Assembly (NCBI GenBank): GCA_028023455.1
Contig: JAQFVV010006246.1
Location: 5,346,363-5,410,362 of the forward strand
Length of the DNA: 64,000 nucleotides
DNA from: Epiperipatus broadwayi
Taxonomy: Eukaryota > Onychophora > Udeonychophora > Euonychophora > Peripatidae
Direction: 5' to 3'
Shown here one piece after another: positions 13,172 through 24,318 of this stretch (position 1 is the stretch's first letter; each line of letters starts with the position of its first letter). Made by a program: the position numbers and the translations under genes. The notes beneath the pieces are model-generated. The model saw only the letters and a list, made by a program, of their open reading frames with translations, searched no databases and was not told where the DNA came from.

Positions 13172-14030
13172 CACCTGGTTCTCATTTTATGCGGTAGATA
13201 GGTTCCTCAGAAAACGCGCACAAAAGAACTCTTACCTTGAAAAATGGGGGATATGTTCCAGTAATTTTCAGAAATCGTATAAAAGCAAAGCAACAAGGAA
13301 AATTACTTCAAAATTTGCGTTAAAAAAATAAAGTACGACTAATAAAAAATTTCAAATATTTGAAAAAAATTAATACAAGACAAACTTTTTTTATTAATTA
13401 CAGTATTTAATTTTACATTTTTTCATACATATTTTAATCATTACCGCTATTTGACAATATGTGTTCGTTTGTGAAATGATAAAAAATCAGATTCGTGATG
13501 TGATATACAACTAGCGCCATTTTTAGTCTTCTGCTGTGTTAATGGTTTTCTGTTTCTATATTAAAAAAATGAAATCGCAATCAAAACAAAAAATTATACA
13601 TTATCATTAGAAAGATTATTTTCAGTTTAAAAAAATCAATAAAATCTTCGTTATTTATTTTAACAATCTAAAAAATTATTTCTGTTATATCTAACAAAAT
13701 GCGTTTTAAAAATTTTAAATTTTTGAATATTTATTGCGATATTTTTATACGTAAGTATAATCTATTATTATTATTTACTCATTAGTATAAGTAGGTTATT
13801 TACATAAAAGCTAAGATTCTAAATACAGCTTCAGGCCATATTCACGTTAGCTGCTAATATAACTATATTTTTGAAAAAAAAAAAGTATTTCAAGTCAAAA
13901 TAAGTTATTAATAATTTAAATTTCTTGATATCTAATAAATATAGTGAAATATGAAAGATATTAAGAAGAAATATGAATCGCATACTTCAAAATAACATTA
14001 AAATAATCCACATAAAACGAGACCCAAGTA
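13172..14030. mobile_element. pogo/Tigger-like MITE
   Basis: The ends are inverted repeats: left CACCTGGTTCTCATTTTATG (13172) and reverse-complemented right TACTTGGGTCTCGTTTTATG (from 14030). Both are flanked by TA (13170-13171 and 14031-14032), the target duplication of Tc1/mariner/pogo transposons. The wording (CTCGTTTTATGCGG followed by GTTCCTCAGAAAACGCGCA) resembles the termini of pogo/Tigger elements as I remember them. The 859-bp element carries no transposase; the 66-codon frame at 13131-13331 spans the boundary and is not a gene. It lies in GTPBP1 intron 3. Confidence 0.75.
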
Positions 14031-15734
14031 TACTTTAAAATCTATACCCTAAGATTATTAAGTCTCAACTGCTTCATTTAATGACGATGATCAATAGACT
14101 CTAACAATACTATAGATATAGTTAAATGTAAATTTGGCATATTCAGCTATTTTCAAGAGTAGTATATGCATATACCATATATAGTTAGATAGAATCAAGA
14201 TGGAAATAGATGTTTAAATAAAACTGCAATATTATGCTATGTTGAAAATAATCATCTCAAAATAAACAATTATTTTTTTAAAGTTATTAATATTTAAGTA
14301 ATAAATAAAGGTTCATTATGTCTTTATCAGCTAGAGTTAAATTCAAGCATCGCATATAGTAACATTTAATAAAAGTGTGCTAGAGATGTGATAATTTCCC
14401 TTCACATTCCAACTGGGCAAATAATATTTACTTAGAATAAATATGCTTATTACTATCTGGACACTTTAAATCATCATTAAATACTTCATCGTAGTAAATT
14501 TAGCTAGCCAAAAAATAAAAGTAAGGAGAGATCTATTTAGACCAGTGGTCTTCAACCACCGGTCCGTGCACCGACGCCGGGCTGCAGAAGTTTTCTGTCG
14601 GTCTGCGCTAGACTGGCAAGAAAGTTTGTAATAACAAAATAATAAGATTTTAAACTTTTAATTAATATAAATAATTTTTATTTATTTTTTCATTGAATTT
14701 TTATCAGATTAAAAAAAAAAAACAGAACAAAAAAAAAAATCTAATCAATCATACATAAATTAATTTGTTTTTCTATTTATCACAGATGTTTATGGGGGAG
14801 GGGTAGAATTAAATTTTTTATTATTTTTCTAAAAAAATTCAAAATTAAAAAAAAAAAAGTTTTTTATTATACAAACTCCGGTTGTCTTTTGATAACCAAT
14901 CATGGCCGCTTGTCGGCATTGTTAAAACAATAAAATGTAATGTGACTTTTTTTGATCTCTTAAATTTTTTCTACTCTCTCTTTTAAAACCCTTAGGGACC
15001 TCGACGGCCATTTTGAATGTCAAAAAAAAATTACAGGACATATAATTTTAAATGAAATTTCTAATTTATTACAATAAATATAAATATATATATACATTTT
15101 TAGAAAGTGCAAATATGAAAGAATGTAATAAAGCTGATAAAGTCATTACCAAAAAAAAAATAATTAAGAAAGGAGATTTTTTTACATTTTTAAACATATT
15201 TATTTTTACATTGGTTCACAAATTCTCAATTTTGAAAGGTATAACTTAAAATTACAATTTCATACACAGCTTCATCACATGCTTCTCAAAATGCTGAAAA
15301 AAATGATATATAATATGTCTTACCTGAGATAATTTTTCTATGCAAAAATTACAAAAACAGTGTGATTGGTAAGTTCCATTTTTACTAGCCGCCCTACATG
15401 TTCTACTTAGAGTATATGCTAAAAATGTTTGATTGTCCTTGCATGCAGGAATCTGTTAGACATATGTTTGGTTTTTAGTGGGGAAAAAATAACAGAAATA
15501 ATTTACAAGATGTTGAGGACTTTAGTAAATTATATAGTAATGTATAGTATAGTATAATATTATTATATATTACTTTTATTATATTATATTATATTAGTGA
15601 AAAATGATGTGTGACCTAAAATGTGTATTGTTTTCAACTAAATAAAATGTACTCAAAAAATAAATATCAAGCAAAAATTTCTCCAAGATAAAATGAACAA
15701 GAAAAATCAATAAATATCAAAATACACACAAATT

Positions 15735-16260
15735 TATTATGAGCACTGATTATATATGTGTGTGGATTATGAAATATGAGAGTGGATATCTCGGTATATG
15801 ATGAGTGTGGATGTGCATGTTTTTATATTATTCAAATGTATTGTCTAAAATTCTATCGTATATATATATATTGTTTTCTATATGTATATATCAAATTCTA
15901 TCGTATATATATTCTTTTTTGCATATATATATAATTCTATTATATATATATTCTTTTGTATGTGTATATATATAATAAAGAGTTATAAACTAGGTGAGAA
16001 AAATAATTCAAAAAACGTTTTTATATTATTTCACGTGTATTATATCATATATATATTATATTTATATATAAAAAAAAATAATAAAAAGTAGGTCATAAAA
16101 CAAATTGAGGTAAAAGATTCTCAATTTTCAAATGTGCTTTTTATCTAAAAGTTGATCGTTTTTATAAAAAGAGAGTTCTAGAACTAGGTCAGAAAAATAT
16201 TAAAAACATTTTTATATTATTTCACCTGTATTGTACCATATATATTATTTTTAATGATAT
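15735..16260. repeat. AT microsatellite and direct repeats inside the hAT
   Basis: Positions 15848-15970 hold about three loose copies of ATTCTATCGTATATATAT-type sequence mixed with TA runs. A longer direct repeat follows: GAGTTATAAACTAGGTGAGA at about 15979 and GAGTTCTAGAACTAGGTCAGA at about 16173, each followed by a similar stretch to TTTTATATTATTTCAC, about 193 bp apart. A fragment at 15735-15830 resembles the interspersed R1 repeat (18600, 27.7 and 36.7 kb). Open frames here are low-complexity. Confidence 0.6.
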
Positions 16261-16849
16261 TTAATTATAGAAAACAATAACTAATAATAAAAAAATAATA
16301 ATAAAACGAGTACTCACAGAATCCTGTCTAAATTTTACCATCATTTTCAAATTTGAATCCAATTATGAAGGCATCAAAACTCATTGTTATTAAAAATAAT
16401 TCCAATAGTAATCCTTATATGTTTTTGATATAATCTTTTTTTTTATTTTTAAGCTTTTAACTGTATTTTTACAAAAAAATTTGTTTCTACTAAGAGGGCT
16501 TATAAAAGCCCTTACGTAATTGAACGTATTTATTACACTGAAAAACAAGTTCAATGGACCACAGATCATATTTACAGTCATTAAATCTAAAAAACAAAAG
16601 AAAAATAAAAAAATTAAAAATCGTATTTTACAAAAACTTTCATAAAAAATCCAAATTTTATCGTAAAAATACAAGTTATAGCTCATTTTAACCGTAACAA
16701 AATGGCGGATTGAATGATGTGAGAATCATAAGTGTACATTCTGCGCAAACTCAGTTAAAAGTCTAAATTTTGGTTCAGGGGCTCGCAGGAGCTCTTCGGG
16801 CTCAAGGGTTTAAAAATATTTCATTTTTAGTGGGGGGTTTTTTAGACTA

Positions 16850-17780
16850 TACGGCGATTTTTTTTTTTTTTGGCTTTAACTTTTATTTTTGTAATCAATT
16901 TTTATTACCTTTTTTTAAAAATAAAAACCAAAAAATAAATTCTGTCTCTAACTTTTACAAAGTATTTCTCAATATACCCCCACCACCCCAAAATAAAGTA
17001 AGATCAAAACTTTTGATTTTTTCAAGTTTCAGTTGTTTTTTTTGTTTAAAAATACAGCCACATTTTTTTTGGCCTATAAGGTGAAATCTTTTTTTCCTTT
17101 ATTTGCTGATATACTAGAGCTTTTATTTTTAAAACCAATTTGTATTACCTTTTTTAAAAAATAAAAACAAACCCAAAATAACTTTTGTTTCAGTGAAGAC
17201 AAAGTATTTCTCAACCCACTACCGCCCAAAAAATTAAAATAAGATCTTTTTTGGCTTTAACTTTTATTTTTGAAATCAATTTTTATCACCTTTTTTTTTA
17301 AAAAGAAAAATAACCAAAAAATTTCTGCCTCTAACTTTTATTTCTCAATCCACCCTTACCCCCACCCCCAAATTAAAATAAGATCAAAACTTATGACTTT
17401 TTCAAGTTTCATTTTCTTTTTTGTTTAAAAATACGCCCACTTTTTTTTGGTCTATAAGGCGATATTTTTTTTGGCTTTATTTGTATACATACCGCTAAAA
17501 TACTAAAACTTATTTTTAAAACCAATTTCTGTTACCTTTTTTTAAAAATAAAAACAAACAAAAATAACTGTGGTCTCTATCTTTTGTCTCAGTGAAGACA
17601 AAATATTTCTCAACCCACTTCCCCCCCTCCCCCAAATTAAAATAAGATCAAAACTTTTGACTTTTCCAACTTTCGTTGTCTTTTTTTTAAAAGACGGCGA
17701 CTATATGGCAATTTTTTTTTTTTTGGCTTTATTTCTATTACGCAATGTCTATTTTGCCATTTTTTAAAAAAACTTTTCCT
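16850..17780. repeat. Higher-order tandem repeat (A-B dimers) inside the hAT
   Basis: A T-rich unit containing TTTTTGGCTTTAACTTTTAT, an AATCAATTTTTATxACC core, C-rich CCCC tracts and AAGATCAAAACTT recurs from about 16867. Type A versions are at about 16867 and 17249; type B versions, with TTTTTAAAACCAATTTxTxTTACC, are at about 17100 and 17466; another partial unit begins near 17714. Spacing is roughly 215 bp per unit and about 380 bp per A-B pair. Open frames at 16770-17084 and 17570-17767 are this repeat, not genes. Confidence 0.7.
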
Positions 17781-18599
17781 ATTAATTACATTTTTTGATC
17801 CTTTCAACACACCAGCACAAAAAAAAATTACAATAATATTAAAACTTCAGACTTTCACATGTTTCACTTTATTTTTTTCAGATTTAAAATACGGCGACTT
17901 TTTTTGGCTATACGGTGATTTTAATTACACGATTTCTATTTTGCCCTTACTACTATCAAAAGACAACTTCCATATATATATATATAAAACTTCATCTTGT
18001 ATATTTAACATTAAATACAGATATTATATTTATCATAATCATTGTCATGTAATTACACGAGCTGTGATATTTCCCAACATTCAGGTGAATAATATTTTAC
18101 TTGCATGTTTTAACAATGAAATAATAAACGTAGAAATGCAAGCACATTAATGAGAACGATTGTTATTGTACTGTTTTCTATAGCAATATGACTGCGCAAC
18201 TCAAGAAAAAGTGTTCAGCATGTGAAAGTAAGCAACACCATTACAATACACAATAACTAGTATGCTGTTTTAGTCAGTTATAACAATTATGCTTATCTAA
18301 GGCTAAACAGGTTACATCTTTAAGAAAATTTATCTGCAAACTTCTGCCGGTCCGCAGGTGTGACAAGATTGAAGACCACTGATTTAGACCATACATTATA
18401 ACTTATTTTTAGTTAATCACCTCAACACTCTCTTTTTGTTATATTTTGCTGCACTGACATGTAGATTAATTTAATTAGCATCTGCCTTCATCATCTATCA
18501 TTACATTTAATCTGGCTGGCACAACATTAGCACTTCACCTCTAACAAAGGCTTTTCTATATTATTTTAAATATATATTTTTTGTTGAAATTGCAGATAT

Positions 18600-18790
18600 T
18601 TTTAATGCAGTGAAACACAGGCTTATTATATATCTGTGTCTATATATAATATATAGGGTATATTGGTGATTATTTATCTTTTCGACATATATGAGTTCAA
18701 ATATCTCAGTGTTATGAGATAGAGTGGAGAGTTGTGGGTTGTGTGAAAGTCTGTGCTTATATACCCTATATATTGCAATATAGATGCAGA
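18600..18790 (+). repeat. Interspersed repeat R1, copy
   Basis: This matches sequences at 36740-37020 and, in part, 21718-21800 and the 27.7-28.2 kb foldback. The shared core runs GTATATTGGTGATTATTTA, CTTTTCGACAT, then ATGAGATAGAGTGGAGAGTT and GTGAAAGTCTGTGC. The ends contain complementary TAATATATAGGGTATA / TATACCCTATATATT segments about 120 bp apart, so the copy can fold back. Origin (SINE or foldback element) is unknown. Confidence 0.6.
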
Positions 18791-19471
18791 TTGTATTACA
18801 ACATGAAAGAATCTATCAGAAAAGAATATAATGGAGAGTTATAAATAGGCATGATTATTCAGAATAAAAGGTTTGCCAGAGATGAGATTTTTAAAATTCA
18901 ACACAATAAAATATCAAATTAAAAAAAAAAAAACAGCAAGATTTGTGTAATTATGGCAAATTCATATTTAAACTTTTTATTTCTCCTTTTTGTAATCAGA
19001 ATGGCTATAATCATTTGCAAGTGGTCGCTATGACATGAATTAAATTTGGATTATTTAAAAAGTAAATAAATTAAAAATCCAAAATGTTCTTATCATTCAA
19101 ATTTTAAACTTAGACATTAAATATTTTAGAAAATTTGAATGCTATGACATTTATGCTGTATTCATTGCCTTTTTTTCTCACATTGAAGTATTTTCCAATT
19201 ACAAAAATGCATATTTAAATAAAAATAATTTTAGCTTTATTTGATAATTCATTTCATTTCTTTTCTAATTGTTCATTTCTTTCTCTATTTCAATCTTTCT
19301 AATAAATGATTTATTTAATTTGTAGATTTTTTTTTTTTTTCAAGAGCTGGCTAACTTTTAAATTGAAACGGCTGCAGTAATTATATATATATTGTTTTAG
19401 AAAGTTATTATTATTATACATTCAAAATTGAATTTAATGTCCATTTCATAATGGCTAATGCTATATAATAC

Positions 19472-19652
19472 CTGATTTCCATAAAATCTTCGTCATCTGC
19501 TCGTAATCGGACTAGGAACTCAGCTACCATGCCCTGAGGAGAACTGCGTTTTCGTAATGGAACACAACTTGCATTTACTTTACAAGACAGCATCTGCAGT
19601 GTCTGAATGGATGAGGTCAAGTCCTCTTCTGAAAGACCATTATCAGAGCCCT
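19472..19652 (-). CDS. GTPBP1: GTPBP1 coding exon 3
   Basis: Acceptor ATTTTTAG ends at 19653, and the donor following 19472 reads CAG/GTATTA. The exon is 181 nt, entered in phase 1 and left in phase 2. It encodes residues 77-136: the junction Glu, then GSDNGLSEEDLTSSIQTLQ, a cysteine-containing helix, PLRKRSS, and DEDFMEIR just before the G domain. This corresponds to the region of vertebrate GTPBP1 containing YGLSE...LRER...FLEVR directly upstream of [12 protein letters not shown]. The reading frame is open and joins both neighbours without phase conflict. The 9.5-kb intron on its 3' side contains a complete hAT and a MITE. Confidence 0.94.
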
Positions 19653-20027
19653 CTAAAAATACAATAGAAATTTCAAAAGAAACTTCTAAAAATTAATTAT
19701 CAAAGAACATTAAAAATTAAAAAGTTTTAATAATTTATTTTTTAAAAAAAACTGTATTAAAATTCTAACAATAATATAAAAGTAGGAGTTTAAAATATTT
19801 AAGTCATAAATATAGCAAAGTTAATTAGAAAATAAAGATAAAAAAAGCTTTAATGATAATAGTATGAATACTAAACCCTACCGTTTGATGGCGCTCTTTT
19901 TCGCCCAATGCACATCAATATACCGATTCACGGGCTGTCGGTTTCTTCACAGAATACTACGGTACAAAAAAATTTTTTTTCCACTTTCTATATACAAAAC
20001 TTGTATGGTTTTTCTTTTTTTTGCGTT

Positions 20028-20850
20028 TTTAATAAACAAATACTTTGTTTTTATATGGTGTAGGGGCGTGGGATTGATTTGCTTTTAAATTATTAACTTT
20101 TTTTTTTATTTTGAGGTTTGTTTTTTTTTTATTTATAAATTTTTGGTTTCTTTACATAATACTACAGTAAAAAAATTTTTGGTTTACCCCTTTCTATACA
20201 TAAAACTCGTAGGTTTTTTTTTTTTTGCCTTTTTAATAAACAAACAACACTTTGTTTTTAGATTGGGGGGGGTTGCTTTTAAATAATCGCATTTTTTTTA
20301 ATTTTGACCTTCTATTTTAAAGCCTTAAGCAATTTAGTTTTCATTAATAAACTAACAGTTGGTTTTTAGAGGGTGGAGGGTGGTTGGTTTGAATTTTAAT
20401 TCTCGTCTTCTAGTATCTTTTGCCGATGTACTGGAAACTTGGCATACTAATTTTAAATGTGTTTGAATATAGAAGACATATAAAGAGATAGATTAACAAA
20501 ATATACAAATTGTTGGAGAGGTGTTGCTTGCTTTTAAATTATCGACTTTTTTCCTTATCAACTTTTTATGATTTTGAGCTTTTTTTGTGTTGGAAAGCCT
20601 TATTAATTCATTTTTAATAAACCAACAATTGGTTTTTAGAGGGTGGAGGGGGGTTGGTTTGATTTTTAATTATCGTTTTTTATTTTCTTATTATGAGGTT
20701 TTGGTTTTTTTTAAAAAAATATTTACACTACCGAATTATATGATAGCGAAAAGTTCTTCCTTTTTTTATTTGTTTTTTTCAAAAAGCCTTAATTAAACAG
20801 TTCGTTTTTTTAAAAAAAAAAAAAATTTTAGGGGGGGGCGGGGAGTTACG
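20028..20850. repeat. Degenerate T/G-rich tandem repeat inside long-TIR copy 2
   Basis: A unit of the form TTTAATAAACAAACA...TTTGTTTTTAGA, a G-run (GGGTGGAGGG or GGGGGG) and TTGGTTTGATTTTTAATTATCG recurs at about 20028, 20231, 20341, 20612 and 20790 with irregular spacing of 110-270 bp. Open frames at 19864-20088 and 20587-20796 come from this repeat. Confidence 0.6.
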
Positions 20851-20885
20851 GTTTGTTTGACTCCAATAGGAGATGAACTTCAAAG

Positions 20886-21340
20886 CTATAAGTAATGGGT
20901 TTTTGGAGCCGTCCAACCAACTTCCCTTATGCAAACCCCAGGTACGCTTGCAGGAGTGGTAACGGAATTGCCCAGATCCTGTAGTTGACTAAAACCATGC
21001 TCCTCCCGCAAACGCATAGTTTCGCATCTGGCAGGATGTTTGTTCTCTTTCTGGAAAAACACAACTTCTGCGGCCGGCAATTCACTCCTCTTCAACCAAT
21101 TTTGAATACTTGCTGCACCGACATTTGACTGTTCTCGCATGGATTCACGCATAAATGTGCATTTGCGCATGAACTCTGCTGAAAACCCTAACCTTTTCAG
21201 GTTGTGTGCAGTTCAAAATCGTCGGGAAGCGTATGTGACGGCCTAACAATTCTTAATATGTAATACTAAATCCACTACGCTTTCTCAAAATTTTTCCACA
21301 ATAAATTTTTTGATAGTTTCGCATCCTTCAAATACGGCCG
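20886..21340 (-). pseudogene. GC-rich coding-like remnant in long-TIR copy 2, family unknown
   Basis: On the minus strand an open frame of about 100 codons (20886-21200) has balanced, protein-like composition: GFSAEFMRKCTFMRESMREQ, then ASIQNWLKRSELPAAEVVFF and HPARCETMRLREEHGFSQLQ. It stands out by G+C content from the T-rich repeat beside it. Upstream, near 21342, the same strand has an ATGGCGGCC start encoding MAAVFEGCETIKKFIVEKF before a stop, so two exons of one gene are possible. I cannot assign a domain. It could be the remains of the element's transposase or a captured host segment. Confidence 0.35.
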
Positions 21341-21717
21341 CCATCAAATCAGATCGTAGTGAGAGTTGAATTGCGCTCACTTAAGGAATACTGTTGCAAG
21401 TCAATGGGCGTAATATTTCATTATGTAATCGTAGGATACATCGCCCTCTAGGGGCCTGTTACGACTCTAAACAACACTTGTAATGTTAGCTGTAAGTTAG
21501 GCCGCTAAAACAGTATATTGATGTGCATTATGTGAAAAACAATGCCATCAAGTGGTAGGGTTCAGTATTCATACTATTACCGCTTTAATTTACTTGTTTA
21601 ATTATGTGATATAAAGAATGGACATTACAAACAAAATATGCATTTGACAAATATGAATTATTTTTCTTTAAAAACCCTTAGAAATTGGAAGAAAGAAATT
21701 CTTGAGAGAAAATTTTA

Positions 21718-21800
21718 TACATTCAGTGTATCAGTGGTATGAGATAGTGTGGAGAGTTGAAGGGTGCTTGAAAGTCTGAATTCAAATCCCCTATATTTAA
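21718..21800 (+). repeat. Interspersed repeat R1, short copy
   Basis: Only the 3' part of R1 is present: GTATCAGTGGTATGAGATAG, TGTGGAGAGTT, GCTTGAAAGTC and GAATTCAAATCCCC. The last string resembles a Pol III box B, which leaves open a SINE origin. Confidence 0.5.
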
Positions 21801-22378
21801 ATTTTAATTTGTTTTGTTAAAAGCAAATTTTACTTTTTTTTTTGCTTTATAAACTGTGAAATAATTTCTCAATTTTTCTATATTGATAATAATTAGCAGC
21901 AACAAATTATTTCCTTAAGATAATTAATTAAAATTATAAAGTCTTTCAATTAATGATCTAAAAAATAAAACTTTAGCAATATTCAGTGAAATCGTTACTT
22001 ATGCTTAATATAAAAAAGATTTGTTTTTAAAAGTAAAAGAGATAGTGTAAAATATTAATTCTTTAATATGTGATTCATAATTAAACAGAACAATCTTTTT
22101 ATGATTGGTTATGGTGTGATTAGTTCCAAATGAGATTATTATAAACAAAATAAATAATCAATAGGCTTTTATGAAAAACATGAATATGTACTATAAAAAC
22201 ACCACACATATATACTAAAAAACAGGAAATATAAATATAATAAGAATTTTGTTTAGTTGATTCAAAAACTAAGTACTGCATAATAACATTAAAGAATTAT
22301 AGTATTCAAGTATCAAAAATTTCTCTGCATAAAAATATATTCCTCATTGTTTAATTAAAACAGTATATACCAGCTATT

Positions 22379-22936
22379 ATAAAGATAAGATTTATGCTTA
22401 TCAACTATATATGTATCTGCAATAATTTTATTAAACAACAACATTCACTTGCTAATAAGGAAAATATACTAAAATGAGTGAAATCACTTTAGCTTCTTTA
22501 AGCAATTCCAATAATTGGCTGCATGATAAACTGCTCAATGCGCAAATATTGTATATACAAGTCCAATTATCTGTTTATATCCATGTACTTTAGTTTTAAC
22601 ACATAGATATTCTAATCTTACTTCTAATATCAGTCTTTAACCATTCTGGCTTCTTCTACAATTAACACACACATTGCACTTTTCTGCTTACAAAGTTGCA
22701 CAATTGCTACACACATGCTAATATAAAATGCTGCTCTACCCTGCTAAAATGTATGTGGTTATAATTTATACAATGCAGAACATGTAGTAGGGTTCATTTA
22801 CATACATTAACTTTGCTCATCTGGATTTTCAGCATTATTCTAATTTTCTAGAGTACATTTGCACTGATAATGATTTTAATATACTATCTGTACGTAAAAT
22901 ATAGGATTTTAATTAAACACTTATTTACATTGAACA
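22379..22936 (-). repeat. 3' LTR of Gypsy element 1
   Basis: It aligns with 26783-27320: shared stretches include AAAATGAGTGAAATCACTTT, CCAATAATTGGCTGCATGAT and, at the outer end, TTATTTACATTGAACA. The pair differ by scattered substitutions and small indels, so the insertion is not recent. The left boundary is uncertain by about 10 bases. Confidence 0.85.
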
Positions 22937-22989
22937 TACATGCAGACAGTGCATTCCTCACCCACTCTAAAAACAGCTCTTCTCAGTTA

Positions 22990-24160
22990 CAAAAAAATAA
23001 TCTTGCAATCTTGTTGTTTGTTGTCGAACTCTAGTGAGAGGTAAATCTTTCATCCTCTTGATTATTTATTACATTCACTAGATCTGATTGTATAACCTGA
23101 TCTTCTGATTGTGTACTTGTTCCCATTAGATCTTATTGATTGGCTTGATTTGCTGTGGTCATTCCTTTATTTTGTATTTCTAAGGAGATTATAACATGCT
23201 CCTCTTCTTCATTAAAATTCTCCAGTTTATTGGGTAAGGTAATTTGGGCATTATCCACATCTACTGTTTCACTCTGCCAAGATCATAAAGGATTGAGGTT
23301 CTCTTCAGAATTTTACTATTATTCAGTTTAACTACTCGAACATATTTAGAAGAAATTTCCATTACAATACCAGAAAACCATTTCCTTTTTAAAATATCAC
23401 GACTCCACATTAGTTTGCCAATTTTAAACTTCTCAACATCAAAATTATTATTCATAATAACGTTTTTATCAGGTAATATCTTCGTTAAGTGTGTACAACC
23501 CAGCAATAGTTCAGCCGGTGTTTCATTGTTGATACACTGTAAGTGAAAGGTTAATAAAACATTTCACCAACCAAAGCTTCAAATATGCCTTTGTGAGAAG
23601 TTTTATTCAGTGTCGCTTTCAAATGTTACACTGCCTTTGCAATTGAACTATTTAATTCCAGATGATATGAGGCGGTAAGTATGTGCTTGATCCCTTTATC
23701 GGATAAAAACTCCTGAAACTCTTGCGATGTAAATCCTGTCCCACTGTCCAATACTATTGTTTCTGAAAAACTGTGACTTGCAAAGATTTCTTTTAGGGGA
23801 CAAATAGTATGCTCTGCACTTGTACTTTTAACAATCTTATATTCTGCCTATTTTGAATAAGAATCAATTGCAACTAGGAAGATATATCCATTCATTGGAT
23901 TTGCATAGTCTAAATGTAAGTGTTGCTATGATAATGTTGCTTTTGCCCACGAATCAAAAGTCTTTTGAGGCAAATCAGCAGTAGACTATGTCATGGTTCA
24001 AATTAGGCAATCAAACATATAAATGACTTAAGGCCATCATTTGCACTATGCCTGGATGTCCTTGGTGCAGCAAACTGAGCATTTGCTTCTGAACTTCTGA
24101 TGATATGAATATTCGATCCATTATTAGAATACAGCCACTACACGTAGATAGCTTTCCACA
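22990..24160 (-). pseudogene. Integrase remnant of Gypsy element 1
   Basis: Minus-strand frames give a zinc-binding segment (HQGHPGIVQMMALSHLYV near 24030), then an integrase core with DYANPMNGYIFLVAIDSYSK and VLDSGTGFTSQEFQEFLSDK, GIKHILTASYH, and finally a basic C-terminal segment (23261-23506). A Ser/Asn-rich tail runs to about 22990. Family consensus has DN-GTQF and PYHP-SNG at these places; the differences and frame breaks show decay. Confidence 0.8.
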
Positions 24161-24318
24161 AGTATTCCAAATAGATCTTGCAACGTAATTTAGTTGACTT
24201 TTAGATCATCTGAATTGAATCCAATTTCTTAAACTTTTATATCCAGGATCATTACTAGTCCACTTTTCAATCTTAGAGCTATTCACAGTTTTTGACTTCC
24301 AAGTGTCAAGGTAGAAAT

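Larger units (their letters stand above)
14543..18381. mobile_element. hAT DNA transposon, 3.8 kb, no intact transposase
   Basis: Terminal inverted repeats are a perfect 13-mer CAGTGGTCTTCAA at both ends, flanked by a perfect 8-bp target duplication ATTTAGAC (14535-14542 and 18382-18389), the hallmark of hAT elements. Both ends continue with a CCGGTCCG-type GC-rich block. The 3839-bp interior is AT- and T-rich and contains tandem repeats (listed separately) rather than a hAT transposase. A short minus-strand piece near 15320-15430 encodes a CxxC pair (CFCNFCIEKLSQ) followed by a donor-like CAG/GTAAGA, which might be a BED-finger remnant, but this is weak. It is a complete, probably non-autonomous insertion in GTPBP1 intron 3. 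Confidence 0.88.
19855..21581. mobile_element. Long-TIR DNA transposon, copy 2
   Basis: The ends are inverted repeats of about 80 bp: left GATAATAGTATGAATACTAA (19855) and reverse-complemented right GGTAATAGTATGAATACTGA (from 21581), continuing with CCCTACC, TTGATGGC and AATGCACATCAATATAC in both. A perfect 8-bp target duplication GCTTTAAT flanks it (19847-19854 and 21582-21589). Length is 1727 bp. The interior has a T-rich tandem repeat (20028-20850) and a GC-rich coding-like patch (20886-21340). The subterminal GATGGC / TTTTTC / GGGC-GGCC pattern links it with the elements at 4331 and 33515. It lies 200 bp from exon 3 in intron 2. Confidence 0.9.

Noticed and set aside
16390-17084. Frames of 98 and 104 codons inside the hAT at 14.5-18.4 kb
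   Set aside because: Phe/Leu-rich translations of T-rich tandem repeats; no hAT transposase motif could be placed on them.
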